Source: Bradyrhizobium sp. ORS 278 (GTDB taxonomy: Bacteria; Pseudomonadota; Alphaproteobacteria; Rhizobiales; Xanthobacteraceae). Taken from it: 64,000 nt of DNA. The notes below the pieces were generated by a model that saw only the letters and a program-made list of their open reading frames with translations, was not told the origin of the DNA and made no database searches. Of this stretch, positions 37,077-45,308 are shown piece after piece. The stretch covers positions 868,001 to 932,000 of the forward strand of contig NC_009445.1 of NCBI RefSeq assembly GCF_000026145.1, given 5' to 3'. Position numbers and translations under genes: made by a program. Within the stretch, counting starts at the first letter, position 1. Each line of letters begins with the position of its first letter.

Positions 37077-37496
37077 ATGCGCAAGATATTGATTGTAACC
37101 GGCCCGTCGGAACAGCCGCTCCGCGTGATGTTGCCGACCAGCGAGGCCGTCTCGGCAGCCGATCAACGATGCCGCCGGATGCGAGCGGATGGTCGTGTTC
37201 TCGGATTGCCCAAGCGATTTCGCTGGGCGCTTGCGTCACGTGAAATTGTGCTCCTCCGAGGCTTGACGGCGACGACTTCGACCCTCTTGCCGGCGGAGAC
37301 CCAAGCATTGGCAGACGAGCAGGTGCAGGCGGCAACTGCAGCACCCTCGGGCGGACCAAAGCTGCATCTCGTTCGCGCTTGCGGCGCGGCCCCCGACGCG
37401 ACCGTGGTGAGAGCCGCCTCACACATCGTCATGAGTCACGATGCGATCATTCCGCGCCATCGCATTGGTTGCGTACGCCGAAGGGGTCGGCGCTGA
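37077..37496 (+). CDS. Doubtful small protein
   Basis: A 139-residue open frame beginning MRKILIVTGPSEQPLRVMLP, with AAGGTGAG shortly upstream. The start looks gene-like (ILIVTG), but the remainder is Ala/Arg-rich, has no motif I know and overlaps an equally open frame on the other strand. The C-terminal end is basic (RRRGRR). It lies in a 570-base gap between the SPFH stem-loop and the convergent exported protein, where nothing else is supportable. Confidence 0.3.
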   Translation: MRKILIVTGPSEQPLRVMLPTSEAVSAADQRCRRMRADGRVLGLPKRFRWALASREIVLLRGLTATTSTLLPAETQALADEQVQAATAAPSGGPKLHLVRACGAAPDATVVRAASHIVMSHDAIIPRHRIGCVRRRGRR

Positions 37497-37518
37497 TGGT
37501 CAAAGCGGTGCCCTTGCC

Positions 37519-38169
37519 TCAGAACCGCCCGCCTCCGCTTTGGAAGGCAAATTGGGGCACGACGTTCATGAGACGGGTCCGGAGTCGAGCTGCGGCCTGC
37601 GGATTGGCCGCGCCGATGGCCTGCATGGCTTCGGCGGAATTGTCTTCGACCTCGGCAGAGAAAAATCCCTTTTCCCAATGCATGTGAACCACAAGACGGC
37701 CAAGATTGATGACTTCGCCCGATCGCACGCTGAAGCCGCCGAAGCGCGGCGTCCGGGTCGGCGAGTCCAAGCCGGGTCCCCGGGTGGTAGGACCGCTACC
37801 GATATTGATCCTCTCAATGTAATAGGTACCCGGCTCGATCGTAAACACGCGCGGCGCGCGATTGTCGTCGCCGCGGCCGAACACGCGCTTCCAGTCGGCC
37901 GCAACCGAGCCGCGAAGCGCCAGGTCATAATCATCGTTGGCGCGACCCTGCGACCGGTCGACCCTCCGAAACAGCACGTCACCCACATGATCGACGTCTC
38001 TCAGGGACGTCAGTTCACGCAAATCTGCGGCCAGCACGACGATGGCCTTTTCATTGTTCGTGGAAGCAGCCCGTCCGTCGGACGGACGTTGCTGCGCAGA
38101 CGCCGTGCTCATCGCCAGCAGCAAGCACGCAGCGGGAATCATCAAAATCGATCTTCGAACCTTGTCCAC
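37519..38169 (-). CDS. Exported protein of unknown function
   Basis: A 216-residue protein with a clear Sec signal peptide from the GTG at 38169 (VRRSILMIPAACLLLAMSTASA, cleaved before QQ). GAGGGG lies 6 nt before this GTG, which is why it is preferred to the ATG at 38211. The mature domain has PGTYYIERINIG, GGFSVRSGEVINLGRLVVHMH and GAANPQAAARLRTRLM, a pattern of periplasmic beta-rich proteins in rhizobia. No enzyme motif is seen. Confidence 0.68.
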   Translation of the reverse strand: MDKVRRSILMIPAACLLLAMSTASAQQRPSDGRAASTNNEKAIVVLAADLRELTSLRDVDHVGDVLFRRVDRSQGRANDDYDLALRGSVAADWKRVFGRGDDNRAPRVFTIEPGTYYIERINIGSGPTTRGPGLDSPTRTPRFGGFSVRSGEVINLGRLVVHMHWEKGFFSAEVEDNSAEAMQAIGAANPQAAARLRTRLMNVVPQFAFQSGGGRF

Positions 38170-38428
38170 CTCGAACCCCTCACTCCAATCTGAGAGTCGC
38201 TCCAATGCCATATCTTAGAATCGATCATGGTCCCGCGTTAAGGCAGAATGGGTATCCCAAGCGAGATGTCGCAAGCCCAATCCCGGCAATGTTGCTGTCG
38301 AGGACCGCATTTGCGTCATGCCGGATGTCCGGCAGTGCCGCTTGTCTCTCGGCGCCGGTCGTGAGAGTGACGTAGGTGCGGCAGTTTGGGATCTTTCCAT
38401 GTTCGTTGGTCGCTTGGGGTCAGGATCG

Positions 38429-39262
38429 ATGAGGATCTTATTGCGCCCGTTGCTCGCGGCGGTCTCGCTGCTGTTAGCCACGGCCGTCCTCGGCGCCGAC
38501 AAGCCCGGCGAGACCAAGGGCTCGGCACTGGAGCCGTCAGCAGAGAACCTTGCGCTGACCTGGGCGAAGGCCAATCTCGTGCTGCCGCGGACATTGGCCG
38601 GCGGGCGGCGCTGGGAAGGGCATGCCGAGGATGCGCCGGACGTGATCGGGATCGCGCCGCTGGTGGTCGTGATGCACGGCTCGAGCGGTGTGGCGCCGGC
38701 GATCAAGGAGTTTCAGGTCTGGCTGGCCGACGAGCTCGGCGTCGCCTCGGTCGCGCCCGACAGCCTCGCGATTCCGGACCGGCTGACCTATACGTCGCCC
38801 GTTGATGTCGCGCTCTATGAGCGTGTCCATGCGCTGCGGCAGGCCGAGCTGGAGAACGCGCTGAAGACCTCGCGCGACTGGAGCTGGGTCGACCGCCAGC
38901 GTGTCGTCATTGCGGGCACCAGCGAGGGCTCTGTCGCGGTCGGCCGCTACACGGGCAAGGATGTCGCCGCACGGCTGATCTATTCCTGGTCCTGCGAGGA
39001 CAATTACTTCGTCATGGCGCCGAAGCTCGGCATTGGAGCGAAAGAGCCGGTGCTCAACGCGATCTCGGCCCGCGATCCATATTTCTCAGCCGCCAATCCC
39101 TGGAACAAGGATCGCGCCGTCACGGGTTCCTGTGCCGCCGCTCTCAAGGATGATCCAAAGGCCGAGGTGATGGTGATCGACGCCGACGTTCACACTATCC
39201 TTAACCGGCCCGAGGTGCGGGAGCGGAGCGCGCAGTTCCTGCGCGGCGTTCTGAACCCGTGA
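38429..39262 (+). CDS. Exported alpha/beta-hydrolase (dienelactone-hydrolase-like)
   Basis: A 277-residue protein with a signal peptide (LLRPLLAAVSLLLATAVLGA). The fold is an alpha/beta-hydrolase: LVVVMHGSSGVAPAI forms the oxyanion loop, the nucleophile elbow is IAGTSEGSVAVG (Ser in GTSEG), and the late histidine is in DADVHTILNRPEV. Cysteines at WSCEDN and GSCAAAL may pair. The precise reaction is unknown; esterase or carboxymethylenebutenolidase-like hydrolysis is likely. The amidotransferase gene follows after 36 nt. Confidence 0.72.
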   Translation: MRILLRPLLAAVSLLLATAVLGADKPGETKGSALEPSAENLALTWAKANLVLPRTLAGGRRWEGHAEDAPDVIGIAPLVVVMHGSSGVAPAIKEFQVWLADELGVASVAPDSLAIPDRLTYTSPVDVALYERVHALRQAELENALKTSRDWSWVDRQRVVIAGTSEGSVAVGRYTGKDVAARLIYSWSCEDNYFVMAPKLGIGAKEPVLNAISARDPYFSAANPWNKDRAVTGSCAAALKDDPKAEVMVIDADVHTILNRPEVRERSAQFLRGVLNP

Positions 39263-39298
39263 GACCGCCATGCCTGTGATCGCTCGGAGATCGACGAC

Positions 39299-40129
39299 GT
39301 GTTGAAGCTGCTCGTGCTCGAAGGCAATTCGCTCGCGGGCCGGAGTCGCTGGGCGGAGATTGCCGGGCATACTCCATCGGAGAGCTATGCCGACGTGCTG
39401 CGTGCGTTGGCGCCTGATGCAGTGATCGACATCGCGACGCCCGCCGACGCCGATGCGCGGCTGCCGCAGCCGATCGACGCCTATGAAGGCATCGTCATCA
39501 CCGGATCGGCGCTGAACATCTATCAGCGCGAGCCCGAGTCCCTGCGTCAGATCGAGCTGCTGCGCATGATCTTCGCGCAGGGCGTGCCGATGTTCGGCTC
39601 CTGTTGGGGACTGCAGCTGGCGACGGTCGCTGCCGGCGGCGAGGTGTCGCTCAATCCGGCCGGCCGCGAAGTCGGCTTCGCACGCAAGGTCGTACTGACG
39701 GAGGCGGGTCGCCGTCATCCGCTGCATGAAATGCGTGGCGAGGTGTTCGATGCGCCGGCGATCCACAGCGACATCGTGACCAAGCTGCCGCCGGATGCAA
39801 CGGTGACGGCGCGCAACGCCATGAGCGAGGTGCAGGCGGCGGAAATCAGGAGCGGCCACGGTCGTTTCTGGGGTGTACAATATCACCCGGAGTTCAGCCT
39901 GCAGGACGTGGCCTGGGTCATCCGACGCATCGGCCAGCCGCTGGTCGATGAGGGATTTTTCGCCGATGCGATCGAACTCGAGCGCTATGCCGCCGATCTC
40001 GCCTCGCTGCATCAGGATCGGGCGCGGCGCGATCTGCTCTGGCGTCTCGGGCTCGATCAGGACGTCGCGAACGACCGCCAACGTCAGGCCGAGATCAGCA
40101 ACTGGTTGGCGTCGCTCATTCGCCGCTGA
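39299..40129 (+). CDS. Type 1 glutamine amidotransferase-like protein
   Basis: A 276-residue class I glutamine amidotransferase (GATase1) domain. The nucleophile is Cys in FGSCWGLQLA near residue 100, and the catalytic His-Pro-Glu is in GVQYHPEFSLQDV. The domain is followed by a helical C-terminal extension of about 70 residues. Stand-alone proteins of this type (GuaA-like N-domains, also called homoserine O-succinyltransferase-like or gamma-glutamyl hydrolases) transfer or release ammonia from glutamine or hydrolyse gamma-glutamyl amides. The start is GTG at 39299. The acceptor is unknown. Confidence 0.85.
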   Translation: MLKLLVLEGNSLAGRSRWAEIAGHTPSESYADVLRALAPDAVIDIATPADADARLPQPIDAYEGIVITGSALNIYQREPESLRQIELLRMIFAQGVPMFGSCWGLQLATVAAGGEVSLNPAGREVGFARKVVLTEAGRRHPLHEMRGEVFDAPAIHSDIVTKLPPDATVTARNAMSEVQAAEIRSGHGRFWGVQYHPEFSLQDVAWVIRRIGQPLVDEGFFADAIELERYAADLASLHQDRARRDLLWRLGLDQDVANDRQRQAEISNWLASLIRR

Positions 40130-40133
40130 GCGA

Positions 40134-40844
40134 TCACTTCATCAGCTGAATGATCAGCGGCGCCAGCGCGACGTTCATCAGCCCGACGAGCACCATCACG
40201 AGGCCGGCGATCGCGCCTTCCTCGCGGCCGATCTGGTGGGCACGCGCGGTGCCGGCGCCATGCGCGCCGACGCCGAACAGCGCGCCCTTGGCCAGCGTCG
40301 AGCGCAGCGGCAGCCGGGCAAGGACGACATCGCCGACCGCCGCGCCGATGATGCCGGTGAGCACGACGAACACGGCGGTGAGGTCGGGACTGCCGCCGAT
40401 CTCGCCGGAGACCTCCATCGCGAACGGCGTGCTCATCGAGCGCGGCAGCAGGCTCAGCCGCAGCTCACCGTCGATGCCGAGCACATAGGCCAGCGCCCAG
40501 CTGGTCGCAACCGCGGTGAGGCTGCCGGCGACCATGCCGGCGAGCAGCAGCGGCCAGCGGCGGCGGATCAGCGCGCGCTGCTCATAGATCGGCACCGCGA
40601 AGGCGACTGTAGCCGGTCCGAGCAGCGCAACCAGCCAATGCGTGCCGCGGATGTAGTCGCGATAGGAAACGTTGAGCGCGAGCGCCGCGATCATCAACAG
40701 CGCCGGCGCCACCGCGAGCGGCATCAGCCACCAGCGCGGCCAGCGCCGGTGGACGCGCTTGGCAAGCAGATAGAGCAGAATCGTCGCCAGCGACCAGACA
40801 GCAGCCTGGACCAGCGGCTCACGCCACAGCGCCACGAGAGTCAT
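40134..40844 (-). CDS. lrgB: LrgB/CidB-family membrane protein
   Basis: A 236-residue integral membrane protein with about six helices and the family signature LLPRSMSTPFAMEVSGEIGG near residue 140. It is the partner of the LrgA-like protein encoded just upstream (26-nt overlap). LrgAB/CidAB act on murein hydrolase activity and in some bacteria transport pyruvate or glycolate-type metabolites. A LysR regulator divergent to the pair suggests metabolite-triggered expression. Confidence 0.9.
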   Translation of the reverse strand: MTLVALWREPLVQAAVWSLATILLYLLAKRVHRRWPRWWLMPLAVAPALLMIAALALNVSYRDYIRGTHWLVALLGPATVAFAVPIYEQRALIRRRWPLLLAGMVAGSLTAVATSWALAYVLGIDGELRLSLLPRSMSTPFAMEVSGEIGGSPDLTAVFVVLTGIIGAAVGDVVLARLPLRSTLAKGALFGVGAHGAGTARAHQIGREEGAIAGLVMVLVGLMNVALAPLIIQLMK

Positions 40845-41238
40845 GACGGTCGGTCCAGCGGTAGCAGAGGTCGACGGTCAGCGCCGTCACGCACATCACG
40901 GCGGTGGTGCTCACGACGATGATGGCGAAGATCTTCAGGCCCAGCAGCCCGAACAGCTCGCGATGATCGAGCAGCGCCAGCACCGCCGGGACAAAGAACA
41001 GCAGCATCTCGGCCAGCATCCAGTTGGCGCCACGCTTCATGCTGGCGACCTTGAGCCCTCCCGCCAGAAACAGCGCGAGCGCCAGCGCCATGCCGAGAAT
41101 TCCGCCGGGCAAGGGCAGGCCAGTGGTCCGGGCCAACGCCTCGCCCGCGAGCCAGAACAGGCCGAGCATGCCGATCTGTACCAGCCGGTTGCGGCGGAGG
41201 AGACGTTGAGCGTGAATGGAAATGCTGCGTTGCGTCAT
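40819..41238 (-). CDS. lrgA: LrgA/CidA-family membrane protein
   Basis: A 139-residue protein with four membrane helices (IGMLGLFWLAGEALARTTG, GILGMALALALFLAGGL, MLAEMLLFFVPAVLALL, IFAIIVVSTTAVMCVTAL). LPLPGGILGMAL is the conserved LrgA motif. It is a holin-like protein that works with LrgB. It precedes lrgB and overlaps it by 26 nt. The start at ATG 41238 is the first of the operon, divergent to the LysR gene. Confidence 0.9.
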   Translation of the reverse strand: MTQRSISIHAQRLLRRNRLVQIGMLGLFWLAGEALARTTGLPLPGGILGMALALALFLAGGLKVASMKRGANWMLAEMLLFFVPAVLALLDHRELFGLLGLKIFAIIVVSTTAVMCVTALTVDLCYRWTDRHDSRGAVA

Positions 41239-41309
41239 AAGCGGTGTCCAAGAACCTCTAAGTGCGCAAATAATATTCCGCAACGCAGCATGTATAAAAT
41301 GAATTGATT

Positions 41310-41324
41310 GACTGATCTTCAGTC
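41310..41324. promoter_or_regulatory. Palindromic operator candidate between lrgAB and LysR genes
   Basis: GACTGA (41310-41315) and TCAGTC (41319-41324) form a perfect inverted repeat with a 3-nt centre in the 110-nt divergent spacer, 24 nt before the LysR start. LysR proteins commonly bind such dyads (a T-N11-A type site) to repress themselves and activate the divergent operon. Also, the spacer is AT-rich (TGTATAAAAT), as expected for promoters. Confidence 0.45.
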
Positions 41325-41348
41325 CGAATAAGAATAGTAAACTCAATT

Positions 41349-42230
41349 ATGGAACTCAGAACCCTAAAAACCTTCGTCGAAGTCGTCCGCCAGGGCGGCT
41401 TCTCCCACGCCGCCAAAGTGGTGTTCGCGACGCAGTCGACGGTCAGCAAGGCGGTCAAACAGCTCGAGGACGAGCTCGGCCTGCCGCTGCTCGACCGGCT
41501 CGGCCACAAGAGCCGCATGACCGCGGCAGGCGAGATCGTCTACCGCCGCGCCATCCGGCTGCTGGCGGAGCGCGATGACCTGCAGGCGGAACTCGAGGAG
41601 TTGCGCGGGCTGAAGCGCGGCGTGCTGCGCCTCGGCCTGCCGCCGATCGGATCGAGCACGCTGTTCGCGCCGCTGTTTGCGCTTTATCGCCAGCTTTATC
41701 CGGAGATCGAGATCCGGCTGGTCGAGCATGGCAGCGACCGGTTGAGCGAGATGCTCGCCGCCGGCGATATCGACTTTGCCGGCCTGCTGCCGCCGATCGC
41801 CGACGAGTTCGCCGCGCAGATCGTGCGCCGCGAGCCGCTAATGGCGCTGGTGTCGGTCGATCATCCGCTGGCGCGCCGTGAGACGATCACGCTGGCCGAA
41901 CTGCGCGACACGCCGTTCGTCCTGTTCGAAGCGGGGTTCGCGCTCAACCGCATCCTGCGCGAGGCGTGCCGACGCAACGGCTTCGAGCCGATCGTGGCGG
42001 CGCGCAGCACGCAGATCGACTTCATCGCCGAGCTGGCCGGCGCCGGACTCGGGGTCGCCTTCCTGCCGCGCATGATCGCCACTCAACGCACGCAAGTTCC
42101 GATCAGCCTCGTGTTGCTCGACGAGCCGGATACGGAATGGACCCTGGCGATGGCTTGGCGCCGCGGCGCCTATCTTTCGCCTGCGGCCGCGGCGTGGCTC
42201 AGATTGGTGAGGGAGCGCGGGGAGGCGTAA
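41349..42230 (+). CDS. LysR-family regulator (CidR-like), divergent to lrgAB
   Basis: A 293-residue regulator with an N-terminal winged helix-turn-helix (MELRTLKTFVEVVRQGGFSH, AAKVVFATQSTVSKAVKQLE) and a periplasmic-binding-like effector domain (LRLGLPPIGSSTLFAPLFAL onward). Its divergent placement beside lrgAB is the layout of CidR/LrgR systems that sense acetate or similar acids. The effector here is unknown. The start is unambiguous (first ATG, typical N-terminus). Confidence 0.92.
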   Translation: MELRTLKTFVEVVRQGGFSHAAKVVFATQSTVSKAVKQLEDELGLPLLDRLGHKSRMTAAGEIVYRRAIRLLAERDDLQAELEELRGLKRGVLRLGLPPIGSSTLFAPLFALYRQLYPEIEIRLVEHGSDRLSEMLAAGDIDFAGLLPPIADEFAAQIVRREPLMALVSVDHPLARRETITLAELRDTPFVLFEAGFALNRILREACRRNGFEPIVAARSTQIDFIAELAGAGLGVAFLPRMIATQRTQVPISLVLLDEPDTEWTLAMAWRRGAYLSPAAAAWLRLVRERGEA

Positions 42231-42332
42231 GCAAAGCGCGACGATGTCGCACGTCACATGAGGGAACGTGGGACCCGTCGGACGGTTGTCGCGGTCGATG
42301 TTGTGCTGGCAGTTGTGCCGGCAGGATGATCG

Positions 42333-42539
42333 ATGAGCGACGCTGACAATCGCGACACATCTGCCGACCAACGCGCAGCTGAAGCCGGGCGCACTGCAAG
42401 GTCTGAGCAAAGCCAAAAAGGTGGAGCCATTCCGCCCGCTGGTCCGCACGCGCGGCCGGATCTGACCGATCGGGACAAGACTCCGGGCACCGGCATGCTG
42501 CCTGAGCCCGATGACTCCAATCCCAGCCCAACGGGATAA
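42333..42539 (+). CDS. Small hydrophilic protein, unknown
   Basis: A 68-residue charged, Pro-rich protein (MSDADNRDTSADQRAAEAGR, then PDLTDRDKTPGTGMLPEPDD), with AGGATG-type ribosome site about 6 nt before the ATG. It looks intrinsically disordered. Similar short disordered proteins are common in rhizobia. It lies between the LysR gene and the amidotransferase cluster, on the same strand, and may or may not belong to it. Confidence 0.45.
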   Translation: MSDADNRDTSADQRAAEAGRTARSEQSQKGGAIPPAGPHARPDLTDRDKTPGTGMLPEPDDSNPSPTG

Positions 42540-42667
42540 AGCCATGCTCGGCGGCATCAAGGCGGCGGAACGGGAACCCGCGAGCGCCTTACGCGTTTCC
42601 GCCTCCCTCGCCAAGTGCGCCGCGATGACGCGCATCTTGAGTCCACTCATTCATCCGGAGGGGCAGG

Positions 42668-43495
42668 ATGTGTCGTTGGATCGCCTACCGCGGAGAGCGG
42701 ACCTCGTTCGAGCACTACGTGACCGAGCCCGAGCATTCCCTGGTGACGCAGAGCATCCGCGCGCTGGAATCGACAGCGGGCACGAATGGCGATGGCTTTG
42801 GCCTCGGCTGGTATGGCGACCATCCCGAGCCAGGCCTCTATCGCGAGACGCGTCCGGCCTGGTCGGACGAGAACCTGCGCTATCTCTGCCGCCATCTGCA
42901 CTCACATCTGTTCTTCGCGCATGTCCGTGCGGCGACCGGCACGGCGGTGACGCGGCAGAACTGCCATCCGTTCGCCTGCGGCCGCTGGCTGTTCATGCAT
43001 AATGGCTTCGTCGGAAGCTGGAACAGGCTGCGCCGAAAAGTGGAGGCCATGATTCCGGATGCGCTGTATCCGTCCCGGCTCGGCACGACGGACTCCGAGG
43101 CGGTGTTTCTCGCCATGGTCGGCGCCGGCATCGATCAGGATCCGATCGGCGCGACATCGAGGGTGATCAGGGCTCTCTGTCAGCTCGTCAATGAGGATGG
43201 CCTACGCGAGCATCTGCGCTTCACCTCGGCGCTGTCGAATGGCCACGATCTCTACGCGTTTCGCTTCGCCGCTAACGACCGCGCCAACTCGCTCTACTAC
43301 CGCGAGGACGGCGACCAGGTGATCGCCGTCTCCGAGCCCTACGACAAGGAGCCGGATTGGATCGAGGTCCCGCCGGATCACGTGCTGGTCGCACGTGCGT
43401 CCAGCCGCGCCGAGATCGTTCCGCTCTTTGTCGCAGGCGCGATCGAGCTCGAGGCGGAACGCAAGAGATCACAGAGGGTTATCGGAGGCATGTAG
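42668..43495 (+). CDS. Class II glutamine amidotransferase
   Basis: The 275-residue protein begins MCRWIAYRGE, so Cys2 is the N-terminal nucleophile of the Ntn-hydrolase fold. Further glutaminase features are NGDGFGLGWYG, FAHVRAATGTAV, NCHPFACGRWLFMHNGFV and GTTDSEAVF. It resembles YafJ/EgtC-type amidotransferases, which hydrolyse gamma-glutamyl amide bonds. GGAGG lies 6 nt before the ATG. It is followed after 24 nt by the asparagine-synthetase-like gene, so both are likely co-transcribed. Confidence 0.88.
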   Translation: MCRWIAYRGERTSFEHYVTEPEHSLVTQSIRALESTAGTNGDGFGLGWYGDHPEPGLYRETRPAWSDENLRYLCRHLHSHLFFAHVRAATGTAVTRQNCHPFACGRWLFMHNGFVGSWNRLRRKVEAMIPDALYPSRLGTTDSEAVFLAMVGAGIDQDPIGATSRVIRALCQLVNEDGLREHLRFTSALSNGHDLYAFRFAANDRANSLYYREDGDQVIAVSEPYDKEPDWIEVPPDHVLVARASSRAEIVPLFVAGAIELEAERKRSQRVIGGM

Positions 43496-43519
43496 AAGAA
43501 CGGAGTGGGATGTTCCGCG

Positions 43520-45289
43520 ATGTGCGGCATTTGTGGTGAAATCAGGCATTCCGGCCAGCCCGCGCTCGCGGCGCTCAGCCTGGTCAACGATGCGATGCAG
43601 GCGCGGGGACCCGATGCGGCCGGACTCTATGTCCAGGGCGGGATCGCACTGGGACATCGGCGTCTGAGCATCCTCGATCTCTCCTCCGCCGCGCAGCAGC
43701 CGATGATCGATGCCGCGCTCGGGCTCGGTATCGCATTCAACGGCTGCATCTATAACTTCCGCGAGCTGCGCACCGAGCTGAAGGCGAAGGGCTATCGCTT
43801 CTTCTCCGACGGCGACACGGAAGTCATCCTCAAGGCCTATCACGCCTGGGGCAAGAACTGCGTGCAACGCTTCAAGGGCATGTTTGCTTTTGCGCTCTGG
43901 GAGCGCGACTGCGGGCGTGTCGTGATCGCGCGCGACCGGCTCGGCATCAAGCCGCTCTATTACACCGAAGGTGACGGCTTCTTTCGATTCGCGTCGTCCC
44001 TGCCGGCGCTGCTCGCCGGTGGCGGAGTCGACACCTCGCTGGATCTCACGGCGCTGCACCACTTCTTCAGCTTTCACGCGGCCGTTCCCGCCCCGCGCAC
44101 GATCCTCAACGGCGTGAAGAAGCTCGAGCCGGCGACGCTGCTGACCATCGAGCCGGACGGCACGCGGCGTCGCGAGCGCTATTGGCACTTCAATGTCGGC
44201 GAGCAGCGCCCGACGGATCGGGCCATGACTGCCGATGAATGGTCGGAGGCGGTGCTGGATGCAATGACGGCGGCCGTCGACCGACGCCGGGTCGCCGACG
44301 TGCCCGTGGGCGTGCTGCTGTCCGGCGGGCTCGATTCGTCGCTGCTGGTCGCACTGCTGTCCAAGCTCGGCCACCAGGACATCCGCACCTTCTCGATCGG
44401 CTTCGATGCTGTGGGCGGGCACAGCGGCGATGAGTTTCGCTACTCGGACATCATCGCGCGCACGTTTGGTACAAATCACGAGCAGATCAGGATCGGCGGC
44501 CATCGCGCGCTCGAGGCGCTGCCGCATGCGATCGCCGCGATGTCGGAGCCGATGGTCAGCCATGACGCGGTTGCGTTCCATCTCTTGTCCTCGGAGGTCG
44601 CCAAGCGGGTCAAGGTGGTGCAGAGCGGGCAGGGCGCCGACGAGGTGTTCGGCGGCTACAGCTGGTACCCCGGCTTCCTCTCGGCGAACGATCCGGTGCA
44701 GTCATATCAGAGCACCTATTTCGATTGGCAGCATGCGGACCTGCAGCGGCTGCTGTTGCCGGACATGCTCGGCGACGATGTCAGCCTCGCATTCGTCGAG
44801 CGCTTCTTCGCCGAACACGGCGGTGCCGCGGTCGACAAGGTGCTGCAGATCGACGCCGAGATCATGCTGGTCGACGACCCCGTGAAGCGGGTCGACAACA
44901 TGACGATGGCGTTCGGACTGGAAGCGCGCGTGCCATTCCTCGATCACGACGTGGTCGAGCTCGCCGCGCGCATCCCGGCCGAGCTGAAGGTAAAGAACGG
45001 CGGTAAGCATATCCTGAAGGAGGCCGCGCGACGCTGCGTGCCGGCGGAGGTGATCGACCGTCCGAAAGGCTATTTCCCGGTGCCGTCATTGCGCTATCTG
45101 CGCGGGCCATTCCTCGACTATGTGCGTGACGTGCTGAGCGACGACAAGGCGCGCACGCGCGGTCTCTACCAACGTGATTTCGTCGACCACATGCTGCAGA
45201 ACCCGGAAGCCGAGATGAGCCCGAAGGGCCATTCGCGCCTCTGGCAGGCGGCTCTGCTGGAAGCCTGGCTGCAGACGCACGGCATTTGA
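43520..45289 (+). CDS. Asparagine-synthetase-like amidotransferase (N-acetylglutaminylglutamine amidotransferase type)
   Basis: About 589 residues from ATG 43520, which leaves Cys2 (MCGICGEIRHSG) as nucleophile; upstream starts would bury it. Residues 1-190 are the Ntn glutaminase domain (RGPDAAGLYV, HRRLSILDLS, FNGCIYNF). The synthetase domain has the ATP-pyrophosphatase loop LLSGGLDSSLLV near 270 and SGQGADEVFGGY. Among AsnB-like enzymes it is closest in pattern to AsnO of rhizobia, which amidates the dipeptide osmolyte NAGGN. The usual NAGGN synthetase gene (GNAT/ATP-grasp fusion) is not nearby, so the substrate here is uncertain. Confidence 0.88.
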   Translation: MCGICGEIRHSGQPALAALSLVNDAMQARGPDAAGLYVQGGIALGHRRLSILDLSSAAQQPMIDAALGLGIAFNGCIYNFRELRTELKAKGYRFFSDGDTEVILKAYHAWGKNCVQRFKGMFAFALWERDCGRVVIARDRLGIKPLYYTEGDGFFRFASSLPALLAGGGVDTSLDLTALHHFFSFHAAVPAPRTILNGVKKLEPATLLTIEPDGTRRRERYWHFNVGEQRPTDRAMTADEWSEAVLDAMTAAVDRRRVADVPVGVLLSGGLDSSLLVALLSKLGHQDIRTFSIGFDAVGGHSGDEFRYSDIIARTFGTNHEQIRIGGHRALEALPHAIAAMSEPMVSHDAVAFHLLSSEVAKRVKVVQSGQGADEVFGGYSWYPGFLSANDPVQSYQSTYFDWQHADLQRLLLPDMLGDDVSLAFVERFFAEHGGAAVDKVLQIDAEIMLVDDPVKRVDNMTMAFGLEARVPFLDHDVVELAARIPAELKVKNGGKHILKEAARRCVPAEVIDRPKGYFPVPSLRYLRGPFLDYVRDVLSDDKARTRGLYQRDFVDHMLQNPEAEMSPKGHSRLWQAALLEAWLQTHGI

Positions 45290-45308
45290 ATCTGACAGGA
45301 TTGATCAT

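Noticed and set aside
42199..42531. Minus-strand protein between the LysR gene and the small plus-strand gene
   Set aside because: No ribosome site, no family motif and overlap with the end of the LysR gene.
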